Under the pieces are notes generated by a model. That model was given only the letters and a program-made list of their open reading frames with translations. It did not search any database and had not been told where the DNA came from. From Hahella sp. (lineage in GTDB: Bacteria > Pseudomonadota > Gammaproteobacteria > Pseudomonadales > Oleiphilaceae): a stretch of 64,000 nt of DNA. Where the stretch lies: the NCBI GenBank assembly GCA_028280065.1, contig JANQMN010000058.1:1-64000 (forward strand), read 5' to 3'. The position numbers and the translations under genes are program-made. Below are positions 56,352 through 64,000 of the stretch, piece by piece (position 1 is the first letter of the stretch; each line of letters opens with the position of its first letter).

Positions 56352-56996
56352 ATGACAATTGGAAAGTCTAGCCTGTGGCTCAAAAGCATTAAGGATGTCG
56401 ACAAAGAGTTGATGAAGTGTGTAGAAAAAATATGGCCTATCGTGGTTTCCAGACTTTCCTCGACTGATCTCGAAGATAGAATTTCCGAGCGCCTTGTCGA
56501 CGTTCTCAGAAAAGAAAGGGATGTCTGGAATTTGGGTTTTCTTGATATTCAATTCAAGCTCAGAGAAGAAGATAAGCAAGGAGATTTTACGACCAAGGGG
56601 ATTATCGACATCGTGTTATTTCTTGATAACAGCTATCAGAAATACATCGCATACGAAGCAAAGCGCCTTAATACAGTAAATAGTGATGGAAAACGAACTG
56701 GGTCGCAAGCAGGAAAATATATCGAAGAAGGGGTGGTCCGATATGTGACGGCACAATATGCAGAGAAATTACCTTATGGCTGTATGATTGGCTATGTAAT
56801 GGATGGTGATTGCCAGTTTGCTAGCGAAAAAATCGTTTCTGCACTGCTTGATGCAAAAAGAAAGGAACTTGTTCGCTTAAAGCCTAACGCTATTGTTGTG
56901 AGGACAGATTCATATACATGGTTTGAAACAACTCATAAACGCTGCGGAACGGACAAGTACATTAATATTCGGCATAGATTGTTTTCATTGACTTGA
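56352..56996 (+). CDS. Probable PD-(D/E)xK nuclease of the methyltransferase operon
   Basis: This 214-residue protein has GIIDIVLFL followed after about 10 residues by YIAYEAKRLN, which fits the D...ExK core of PD-(D/E)xK nucleases, with an SQAGKYIEEGVVRYVTAQYA helix behind it. AGGAAG lies just before the ATG. With the two upstream genes it forms a compact operon: controller, methylase, nuclease. I do not recognise a named family. Confidence 0.7.
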   Translation: MTIGKSSLWLKSIKDVDKELMKCVEKIWPIVVSRLSSTDLEDRISERLVDVLRKERDVWNLGFLDIQFKLREEDKQGDFTTKGIIDIVLFLDNSYQKYIAYEAKRLNTVNSDGKRTGSQAGKYIEEGVVRYVTAQYAEKLPYGCMIGYVMDGDCQFASEKIVSALLDAKRKELVRLKPNAIVVRTDSYTWFETTHKRCGTDKYINIRHRLFSLT

Positions 56997-57117
56997 ATAA
57001 ACCATACAGCTTCAATTCAAAGATTGAAAGTTCACATAGGGCGCTTTTGTAAAGAGCTAGACAAATAGGGCTCCGGATTTAGGAGTGAATGGCTCTAATC
57101 GATTGATTTCGCTCCTT

Positions 57118-58044
57118 TTAAGAACCTGGATTAATCTCGTTCCAAGCGCGTTCCGTGCGTTTTAACCGTACCTTATTGGCAACATTTAGCAGGTTGCGGT
57201 CTCGTTGCCAGGCTGCTTTGATTACCTCATCCACCTTGTGCCACTGCTGTTCCATCTGGTCAAGTAACTGCCTGGTCTCAGTCCATAAGCCGGAAATAAT
57301 GAGATGGTTTAACGGCGAGGTGGCAGATTCTTTGGCAAGCTGTTGGATGTTGTAGAGCTTGGTTAGTAATCGTTCTTGAAAAGCGGTCTCCCAGTCAAAC
57401 CGTCTGCTTAGAGAGAGTAAGTAGGCGAGTAAGGCAGCCAGCACATGCAGGTCTTCGTGCCAGCGGAACGGTTTAACAAAGTCGGTGAAGCCGTCACCGG
57501 TAATAACCTCGGTTGAAGATACCGAAACTTCATTTAATGTCACTCTGCCATGTTTGGCTTCCGACACAAAAGGAAGATCCGGTAACAGGTCGATCTGAAC
57601 GCCTTGGCGGTTTACCGGAACGGCGACCACTTTAATCTGGTTTTGGTTGTCTGTTTGTCCATGGGAACAGGAAACATAAAGATAGTCCACGATATCGGCG
57701 AAACTGACAAAATCTTTTTGTCCATGCACGGTGGACGTAGATTCGTTAATCGTATCTATCTTGGTTTGAATGGCGGCCGGGTGGGAACTGCCTTTTTCCG
57801 TTGTGCAAAGCGCTGCCAGGCTGTTGCCATCCGGAGATCCGAACAAGGTCTGAAGGGCATGTTGATATCCCGCCAGAAATGCCCAGGCTACGCCGGGGGC
57901 GTGATAGCCACAATAGATGGATTGGTCGATAAGATCTTGGTATATATGCTTTTTGTCCATTTGCAGTGACCACCATTGTGCAAGCGGCGGTGCGTCTGCG
58001 TGATCAGTCCTTTCACCTAGAATATCCTCTAGAACACGTGGCAT
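57118..58044 (-). CDS. Short acyl-CoA-dehydrogenase-like protein
   Basis: This 308-residue protein follows the acyl-CoA dehydrogenase plan in outline: a helical N-terminal half (YCGYHAPGVAWAFLAGYQHAL), a beta middle with LCTTEKGSSHPAAIQTKID and VSFADIVDYLYVSC, then a helical end. It is about 70 residues shorter than the family norm, the FAD loop is not obvious, and I cannot place a catalytic Glu. It may be a non-catalytic or divergent member. It stands alone. Confidence 0.6.
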   Translation of the reverse strand: MPRVLEDILGERTDHADAPPLAQWWSLQMDKKHIYQDLIDQSIYCGYHAPGVAWAFLAGYQHALQTLFGSPDGNSLAALCTTEKGSSHPAAIQTKIDTINESTSTVHGQKDFVSFADIVDYLYVSCSHGQTDNQNQIKVVAVPVNRQGVQIDLLPDLPFVSEAKHGRVTLNEVSVSSTEVITGDGFTDFVKPFRWHEDLHVLAALLAYLLSLSRRFDWETAFQERLLTKLYNIQQLAKESATSPLNHLIISGLWTETRQLLDQMEQQWHKVDEVIKAAWQRDRNLLNVANKVRLKRTERAWNEINPGS

Positions 58045-58244
58045 TATCTAAAATCCTCGTTCTGCATTAGGCCGGGTTAACATGAGCGTTCCGGACCACG
58101 AGTATCGCTTAATATCGATTGTTTAGCACAGTATTAATTCGGCGTCGCTGGCGTTTTTATCGATCATAATGCAAACCGTCGAGCCAATTGAATGAATAAT
58201 CCTGGATGAAGTTCCGATCTCTCTCGCCTGTCTGATGGTGACAA

Positions 58245-58454
58245 TCATTTGAACGCGGCTAGACACTCAGCCACCTGCGCAGCCGTTAGTATTTCGTTAA
58301 ATAGTTCCCTATCCTGATTCAGGAAATCAGCCTTCTTTGAAGCATGCTTACCTTCAAATCCGAAAAATGCGCTCAATCGATCGCAAGTTGCAGGTATAAG
58401 GAAAGGCAGCTCCCGCACTAGAAAGTCGGGCACAACACCCGAGATACAAGGCAT
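58245..58454 (-). CDS. Hypothetical 69-residue protein
   Basis: The frame starts 37 bp from the divergent SMR gene and reads [20 protein letters not shown], then a charged helical end with [26 protein letters not shown] recognise no family. It could be a chance open frame. Nothing else is seen in 58045-58244. Confidence 0.3.
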   Translation of the reverse strand: MPCISGVVPDFLVRELPFLIPATCDRLSAFFGFEGKHASKKADFLNQDRELFNEILTAAQVAECLAAFK

Positions 58455-58491
58455 ACTCTGTGATATGTTTTCTAGGTTTCGGAGGAACTAT

Positions 58492-58821
58492 ATGGGATAC
58501 CTATATCTTGCAATTGCCATTGTCGCTGAAGTCATTGCAACGGGGGCGCTAAAAGCATCGGAAGAATTTACCAAGCTCCTGCCCAGTGTCGTTGTCGTCA
58601 TCGGTTATGGAGTCGCTTTTTATTTTTTGTCACTTGTTCTAAAGACAATTCCGGTTGGCGTCGCTTACGCCATATGGTCGGGCTTGGGTATTGTATTGAT
58701 CACCATTGTCGGTTTGATCGTTTTTGACCAAAAACTGGATCTCGCGGCAGTCATCGGGATGTTGCTGATTATTAGCGGGGTGGTTGTTATGAATGTGTTT
58801 TCAAAATCTGTTAGTCACTGA
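58492..58821 (+). CDS. SMR-family multidrug transporter (EmrE-like)
   Basis: This 109-residue protein has four membrane segments. Glu14 in [12 protein letters not shown] is the proton/substrate residue of EmrE, and [13 protein letters not shown] is the family signature. It works as a dimer, exporting quaternary cations or guanidinium for protons. The ATG at 58492 has GGAGG 7 nt upstream; a frame extension to 58465 has none. Confidence 0.94.
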   Translation: MGYLYLAIAIVAEVIATGALKASEEFTKLLPSVVVVIGYGVAFYFLSLVLKTIPVGVAYAIWSGLGIVLITIVGLIVFDQKLDLAAVIGMLLIISGVVVMNVFSKSVSH

Positions 58822-58901
58822 GAACTGACTAATAGGTACTCTAATCAATTCGCTGACTTCCATGTCAGCGTTGCACCAACCTTCTTTCCTTTTACTCCGG
58901 A

Positions 58902-60383
58902 TTAATAAGGCAGATTCACCGGCCCCAGAAAACGGCTAAGCGCTGAAGCCTCGACTGTCTGCTGCTTAGGTGTGGTGATTGTAAACTCCACGTCGGTATG
59001 GTTGCTCTTAATGTCATCTGGATTCATTGTTAACGTCACGGGAAGTGTCAGTAACTCGCCGGGACCAATTCGGAATTGGGAACTCCGGTCCTTTAACGCG
59101 GCGCTGGACCAAGTGCCATTGAAATCACCGAGGTTCAGCGCCAAGTAGCGTTCGGATTCCTGCTTGTTGGCAATTTTCAGGGTGTAGTAGTTTTCCACAA
59201 AACCCATGGAATTTAGTTGATATAAACCGCCTCTGTCTCTGCTGACTGAAAATTCGATCATTGGACGTTGCATCATCATCCAGCTGAAACAAACGAGCGA
59301 TAGCGCCAAGACCAAGGCGTAACCTTTGGCTCTGGCATCAAACTTCTTCTCCGGGCGTCCCTTCTCAAACTCGGTTTCGGAGGCATAACGTATGAGCCCC
59401 GGTGCATAGTCCATCTTTTCCATTATGCTGTCGCAGGCGTCGATGCATAGGGCGCAGCCTATACACTCGTATTGCAGTCCGTCCCGTATGTCTATGCCCG
59501 TAGGGCACACCTGAACACACATTTGACAATCGACGCAGTCACCGAGCTGCTTGTCTTGGGATCTTGCCGGTTGCAGATTTACAGGTTCTGCTTTTTTAGC
59601 GCTGATGCGGGAACGGTTACCTCTGGGTTCTCCCCGCGATTGGTCATACCCGACAATCTGGGTGTTTTTATTGAACATTACTGATTGGAACCGGGCATAG
59701 GGGCACATATAGATGCAAACCTGTTCCCTGAGCCAGCCGGCATTTGCGTAGGTGGCCAGGGTGAAAAAACATATCCAGAAAATCGCCCAGCCGCTGGATA
59801 TTGAACCGGTAAACAGATCCGGCATAAGTTCGCGAATGGGATAGAAGTACCCGACAAAAGTGACTGCGGTCGCCAGGGATATCAGCAGCCAGCTACTGTG
59901 CTTGCCAGTTTTACGGAGCAGTTTGTTCATGCCCAGTGGGGCTTTGTCGAGTTTGATCCGCTGCAACCGGCTTCCTTCAAAGCGTTCCTCCAGCCAAATA
60001 AACATGAGTGACCAAGCGGTTTGAGGGCAGCTATATCCACACCAAACCCTGCCGAATAATGAGGTAACAAAAAACAATCCGAAGGCGGAGATAATTAATG
60101 CCATTGCCAGTAGGGCAAAATCCTGAGGCCAGAAAGTTGCGCCGAACAGATGAAACTTTCTTTCTTGGATATCGAACAGCACGAGCTGCCTGCCGTCTAC
60201 GGTTATCCAACAGAACGAAAAATACATCAGCAGTAATAAGCTCAGGGTTACTCGGCGGATACGCTGAAAATAGCCGCTGATTTCTCTTACGTAGATCTTT
60301 TTCCTGGATTCGTACAGTTCCTTGATTTCCGGTGCATCAGCAGTGCTTTCCGATATATCTACCAATGGGATTTTGGCATTCAT
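58902..60383 (-). CDS. ccoG: Cytochrome c oxidase accessory protein CcoG
   Basis: This 493-residue membrane protein of the CcoG/RdxA/FixG family has several membrane segments, a CGYSCPQTAWS motif (about 114), two ferredoxin-like motifs, CVDCQMCVQVCP and CIGCALCIDACD (about 285 and 322), and a C-terminal Ig-like FixG domain. It reduces copper for cbb3 oxidase assembly. Its ccoNOPQ and ccoI partners are not in the window. Confidence 0.95.
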   Translation of the reverse strand: MNAKIPLVDISESTADAPEIKELYESRKKIYVREISGYFQRIRRVTLSLLLLMYFSFCWITVDGRQLVLFDIQERKFHLFGATFWPQDFALLAMALIISAFGLFFVTSLFGRVWCGYSCPQTAWSLMFIWLEERFEGSRLQRIKLDKAPLGMNKLLRKTGKHSSWLLISLATAVTFVGYFYPIRELMPDLFTGSISSGWAIFWICFFTLATYANAGWLREQVCIYMCPYARFQSVMFNKNTQIVGYDQSRGEPRGNRSRISAKKAEPVNLQPARSQDKQLGDCVDCQMCVQVCPTGIDIRDGLQYECIGCALCIDACDSIMEKMDYAPGLIRYASETEFEKGRPEKKFDARAKGYALVLALSLVCFSWMMMQRPMIEFSVSRDRGGLYQLNSMGFVENYYTLKIANKQESERYLALNLGDFNGTWSSAALKDRSSQFRIGPGELLTLPVTLTMNPDDIKSNHTDVEFTITTPKQQTVEASALSRFLGPVNLPY

Positions 60384-60660
60384 AGAAGAGTTTCCTCGAT
60401 TGATAAACTGTCAAGGTCAGAAGCCACACGCCAGTCAATTACTACAATGGGCGGCTGGAATGCCGGTTTGCTCTTTCCGGCTTCGCATTTAGGGCTCTGA
60501 ACGCTTTTATCGCCCTTACAGCAATCGATATGCCATTGGTGGTTGACATTGTAGCTTGCTGATTTTTATAGGAAATATTTGGCGGCTTGTCAGAGGAATA
60601 GTTTTTTGACGATATTTCGACACGATATATCGCGTTATCACAAATTATTGGTACTAGTTA

Positions 60661-60791
60661 GAGGTTCTTACAAAACTAATCGGATTGCTGCCGTAGAGTG
60701 CGCCATGCTCACCGTTTTCCCGTTTTTAAGATGGATATGGTGCGCATGGGGCATGCGGATACATGCCTGGGAGTTTTGCAAGCCCCCCCCT
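60661..60791. mobile_element. MITE-like element, copy 3
   Basis: It begins GAGGTTCTTACAAAAC and ends GAGTTTTGCAAGCCCCCC. The core runs closely parallel to the copy at 6055 (GTGCGCCATGC-x-CACC, TTTTCCCG, TTAAGAT, ATGGTG-x-GCATGG, CGGATACAT). TTAG adjoins both sides. The right end has degraded to a run of C. It lies in the 427-bp spacer between ccoG and the activator genes, where I see nothing else. Confidence 0.65.
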
Positions 60792-60810
60792 TAGCTTAAA
60801 ATTTTTGCTT

Positions 60811-62250
60811 TCAGCGTTTGATGCCAAGCCGCTGCATTTTTGAACGCAAGGTACTCGGAGGCAAATCCAACTTCTCGGCAGCGCCACCCTTACCGGCAAT
60901 GGTCCAGTTCACAGCATTCAACACTTTTATAATGTGCTGCTTCTCTGCCTCGCGCATGGTTACTATCCGTTCGGATTGGGGCGGTGGGGAATTGGATAAT
61001 TCGGGTAAAGAGCTCACTTCCAGGATGGGGGGTTGGCTAACGATTGCTGCTCTTTCCAGCGTATTTTGCAGCTCACGGATATTGCCGGGCCAATCGTATT
61101 GAGTTAAGCGCCGCAACGATTCTTGACTGACGTTTTCGAATTTTTTTGCCAGTCTTCGGTTCAGCTGCTGTAAAAAATGTTCTACCAAAAGAGGGATGTC
61201 TTCTTTGCGCTGGCCTAGGGGCGTTGCCTGAATTGGAAATACGCTGAGCCGATAGAACAAATCGCTGCGAAAAAGGCCCTGATCTACCCTGTCCCTGATG
61301 TTGCGGTTAGTGGCTGCGATGATTCGCACATCGACTTGCAAGGTGCTACTGCTGCCGACCCGTTCAAATTCGCCTTCTTGTAGCACTCGCAGTAGCTTAA
61401 CTTGAATATCCAGGGGGAGTTCTCCGACTTCGTCGAGAAATATGGTGCCACCGTCAGCTAACTCAAAGCGGCCGACGCGTTTTTGGGTGGCTCCGGTGAA
61501 AGCGCCTTTTTCATGACCGAACAGCTCGCTTTCCACCAAATTGGGGGAGATAGCGCCACAGTTCACTTTCACCAGCGGCCGAGCCTTGCGTTGGCTGCCG
61601 CTGTGAATCGCGCGGGCAATCAGTTCCTTTCCCGTGCCGCTTTCGCCCTCTATCAGAACCGTTGAGTCGGTAGGGGCGACCTGTTCTATCAGGGTAAGCA
61701 GTTGCTTGAACTTCGGGCTGCTGCCGACCATGTGGGCAAAATCGTGCTGAGATTCAATCTCATCCATTAGGTAGCGGTTATCGGCTTGCAGTTTCTCCTT
61801 GAGCTCTTCTACTTTTTTTAGCGCTGTCTTTAGCGCACTTTCTGCGTGCTTTCGCTCTGAGATATCCTTGAAAACGATCACGGCACCGACAATTTCAGCG
61901 CCACTTTTAATTCCGGTTGCTATGTATTCGACCGGAAAGCTGGTGCCGTCCTTGCGCCAGAAAACTTCGTTGTCGACTTCCCTTTGTCTGCCGTCTCGTA
62001 TTGTCCGATATACCGGGCAATCGGTAACGGGGTAAGAAGAGCCGTCCGCATGTGAGTGGTGGTGAAAATGATGTACCACTTCGCCAATCAGGTCTTCTTC
62101 CGACCAGCCGGTCATGACTTCCGCCGCCGGATTGACAAAGGTTGTTTTCCCTTGCTTATCCAGGCCATAAACTCCCTCACCAATGGAGTTTAAAATAAGC
62201 TCATAACGTAGCCGGAGGTTTTCTGCATCGGTAAGGGGTTGTTGAGTCAT
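60811..62250 (-). CDS. PAS-AAA+-Fis sigma54-dependent activator A
   Basis: This 479-residue protein has a PAS domain (about 12-130, [20 protein letters not shown]), a coiled linker, an AAA+ domain (about 165-395) with Walker [15 protein letters not shown] (the sigma54 contact) and [11 protein letters not shown], and a C-terminal Fis-type HTH ([19 protein letters not shown]). It activates sigma54 promoters. It is not NifA, which carries a GAF domain. A paralogue lies just upstream on the same strand. Confidence 0.93.
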   Translation of the reverse strand: MTQQPLTDAENLRLRYELILNSIGEGVYGLDKQGKTTFVNPAAEVMTGWSEEDLIGEVVHHFHHHSHADGSSYPVTDCPVYRTIRDGRQREVDNEVFWRKDGTSFPVEYIATGIKSGAEIVGAVIVFKDISERKHAESALKTALKKVEELKEKLQADNRYLMDEIESQHDFAHMVGSSPKFKQLLTLIEQVAPTDSTVLIEGESGTGKELIARAIHSGSQRKARPLVKVNCGAISPNLVESELFGHEKGAFTGATQKRVGRFELADGGTIFLDEVGELPLDIQVKLLRVLQEGEFERVGSSSTLQVDVRIIAATNRNIRDRVDQGLFRSDLFYRLSVFPIQATPLGQRKEDIPLLVEHFLQQLNRRLAKKFENVSQESLRRLTQYDWPGNIRELQNTLERAAIVSQPPILEVSSLPELSNSPPPQSERIVTMREAEKQHIIKVLNAVNWTIAGKGGAAEKLDLPPSTLRSKMQRLGIKR

Positions 62251-62323
62251 AATATTGCTTAGCGGCTAGTTGCTGAATGGAGGGAATTGGAGAGCAGGCT
62301 GCCTAACATGCTTGGCCAATTGC

Positions 62324-63991
62324 CTAATCTCTCTCGATGCCTAATTTTTCCATCCGGTAGGTCAAGGTCGAAGGTTTGATGCCAAGCTTGGCGGCAGCGC
62401 CATTTGCACCGGCAATCTTACCGTTGCTCATTTTTAGAGCCCGTTGCAGATTCCTTTTCTCGAATAGCTTCATTTGTTCTTCTGTTAAAACCTCTTGATC
62501 GGGATTGTCTAAGGATTCAGTTTCCTTGTTCGAATCGACTGCGGCAATCATTTCCGGCATGGCTAAATCCAGTCTGAGCGAATCTCCTCCGCTCAATATG
62601 ATGGCCCGTTCAATAACATTTTTTAGTTCGCGAATATTCCCCGGCCAAGAATGCATGGAAAGGCGTTCCGCGTGAGATTGACGGATTTTTAACGCCGGTT
62701 TACCTAAGTCGTCACAAAGCTTTTTCAACAAATGCTGCGCCAACTCGGGAATATCGCTGGAGCGTTCTCTCAATGGCGGAATATGGATGGGAAATACACT
62801 TAAACGATAATACAAGTCTTCGCGAAAGTTGCCTGCCTTGACCTCTTGTAGCAAATCTCGATTGGTTGCCGCGACAACCCGCACATTGACCTTAATGGTT
62901 TTTTCGTCGCCAACGGCTTCAAATTCCTGTTCCTGTAACGCCCGTAACAGCTTGCTCTGTAGTTCAAAGGGAATTTCACCGACTTCGTCGAGAAAAATTG
63001 TCCCGCCGTTAGCGAGTTGCAGGCGGCCCACCCGGTCTCGATCCGCCCCTGTAAAAGCGCCTTTTTTGTGGCCAAAGAACTCGCTTTCAAATAAATCCTT
63101 GGGAATGGAAGCGCAATTGACTTTCACTAGCGGGCTGTTTGAACGGCTGCTCAGGTTGTGAATCGCTCTGGCAAAGACTTCCTTGCCAACCCCAGATTCG
63201 CCCGTAATCAATACCGAGGTCGGTGTATCCGCCACTGCTTCGAGTTGTTTCAACGCTCTGGTCAGAGGAGGGCTGGAACCGATAATTTCCTTGAACGAAT
63301 GTTCAAGCTGAATTTCTTCGCGAAGATAATTTCGCTCAAGTTCCAGTTCTTCTTTCAGCCTTTTGATTTCCTTAAGTTGCGCTTCCCGGACACGTTCTTG
63401 TGTAAGGCGTTCGCTAATATCTCTAAAGACAATAACCGCGCCTTCAATGCTACCGTTTTTAATAATTGGCGTACTAATGTATTCGACGGGAACCGATTTT
63501 CCTTCGTTGGTCCAGAAGATCTCGTCATTAATTCTATGGGTTTCGCCGTCTTTGAGAGCTCTATAGACAAAGCACTCTTCCCTGGGGTAGTGGCTGCCAT
63601 CCTTGCGGGTATGGTGATGAATATCGTGGACCGGAGCACCGATGATCTCTTGTGCGTCCCAGCCGAGGATTTGGGTGCTCGCCGCATTGGCGAAAGTGCA
63701 TGCGCCATTCTTATCCAGGCCGTAAATGCCCTCTCCCGCCGAGGCCAATATCATCTCGAATTCTGACCGAATCCGGGTCAATTCGTTGTCCGAACCCTGC
63801 GATTCCTGCAGGCATAGTTCGATACACCAGGGTAAGTCTTCATCCTCCCGCCAAGCGTAAATATCATACGGGTTTTCACAACCCGCTACATATACCGTGA
63901 AGTTACGGCAGGCTAGGGGTTCGCCTGTTTCGATCAGGTACAGTAAGTCTGCACGGAACTTTTCCAATGCCGTTTTATTCGAAGTTGGCAA
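62324..63991 (-). CDS. PAS-AAA+-Fis sigma54-dependent activator B (possibly partial)
   Basis: At least 555 residues: an extra N-terminal segment of about 75 residues with CxE/WCIELC-type Cys residues, a PAS domain (about 77-195, GEGIYGLDKNGACTFANAAS), an AAA+ domain with GESGVGKE, GAFTGA and [11 protein letters not shown], an acidic linker and a Fis HTH (AAAKLGIKPSTLTYRMEKLG). The last start seen is TTG at 63991, but the frame remains open to the window end, so the true start may lie outside. It is a tandem paralogue of activator A, 73 bp away. Confidence 0.9.
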   Translation of the reverse strand: MPTSNKTALEKFRADLLYLIETGEPLACRNFTVYVAGCENPYDIYAWREDEDLPWCIELCLQESQGSDNELTRIRSEFEMILASAGEGIYGLDKNGACTFANAASTQILGWDAQEIIGAPVHDIHHHTRKDGSHYPREECFVYRALKDGETHRINDEIFWTNEGKSVPVEYISTPIIKNGSIEGAVIVFRDISERLTQERVREAQLKEIKRLKEELELERNYLREEIQLEHSFKEIIGSSPPLTRALKQLEAVADTPTSVLITGESGVGKEVFARAIHNLSSRSNSPLVKVNCASIPKDLFESEFFGHKKGAFTGADRDRVGRLQLANGGTIFLDEVGEIPFELQSKLLRALQEQEFEAVGDEKTIKVNVRVVAATNRDLLQEVKAGNFREDLYYRLSVFPIHIPPLRERSSDIPELAQHLLKKLCDDLGKPALKIRQSHAERLSMHSWPGNIRELKNVIERAIILSGGDSLRLDLAMPEMIAAVDSNKETESLDNPDQEVLTEEQMKLFEKRNLQRALKMSNGKIAGANGAAAKLGIKPSTLTYRMEKLGIERD

Positions 63992-64000
63992 TACCTCGGC

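Noticed and set aside
60811..62250. Calling activator A (or B) NifA
   Set aside because: Both have PAS sensory domains and no NifA-type GAF domain, and they lie 46 kb from the nif genes next to ccoG.
62829..63766. Long plus-strand frames opposite activator B
   Set aside because: They are antisense to AAA+ and PAS coding sequence with clear family motifs.

Overview
The window looks like a chromosomal piece of a diazotrophic gammaproteobacterium. NifH, NifD, NifK, NifE and NifN are of the molybdenum, Azotobacter/Pseudomonas-like type. The order nifHDK-nifT-nifY-(DUF6129)-lrv-draT-nifENX-(DUF269)-(CCE_0567-like)-fdxB, with sigma54 promoters and NifA boxes, is the Azotobacter-type arrangement. 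I cannot name the genus from sequence alone. No rRNA, tRNA or CRISPR array was seen.

Region 1 (about 0.2-14.7 kb) is the nif cluster. A SIR2-like gene and a Bfd-like [2Fe-2S] gene run leftward. nifH onward runs rightward. Each side has its own GG-N10-GC sigma54 promoter and its own TGT-N10-ACA NifA box in the 535-bp spacer. A third sigma54 promoter with a NifA box precedes nifE. draT (ADP-ribosyltransferase for NifH) lies in the same frame as lrv, separated from it only by one TAG, and has no ATG, GTG or TTG before its conserved N-terminus. No draG is present in the window. A MITE-like element sits between nifK and nifT, and a REP-like hairpin pair lies before nifE.

Region 2 (15-33.7 kb) starts with pyruvate kinase and continues with an alpha-galactoside/galactose module: galE, a GH36 alpha-galactosidase, a complete sugar ABC transporter with its own ATPase, galK, galT, a LacI-type regulator and galM. 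The same operator core, TGTAAACGTTTNCA, lies before the transporter, before galT and the regulator, and between two divergent glycosyltransferase-like genes. Relics here are a frameshifted ParE-type toxin, a tyrosine-integrase C-terminus and an orphan antitoxin whose toxin is cut to nine codons.

Region 3 (33.7-48.6 kb) is mixed: a PAS-GGDEF cyclase with a membrane partner, an aldo/keto reductase opposite a LysR regulator, a COG1233-type flavoprotein with its ferredoxin-type reductase and a TetR regulator, a periplasmic binding protein and a MipA-like porin. It ends with a CPBP-family protease, two AraC-type regulators (one membrane-bound), a serine hydrolase lipoprotein and two paralogous 28-residue membrane microproteins that flank the last three genes.

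Region 4 (48.6-64 kb) is accessory at first: a 1045-residue phospholipase-D-type protein with a beta-helix repeat tail, a Tn3-family transposase relic, and an AT-rich three-gene operon (HTH protein, Eco57I-type DNA methyltransferase, PD-(D/E)xK-like nuclease). After these come a short acyl-CoA-dehydrogenase-like protein, an SMR transporter, ccoG and two tandem PAS-AAA+-Fis sigma54 activators, the last of which runs into the window edge. Three copies of one MITE-like repeat family occur, near 6.1, 24.9 and 60.7 kb.
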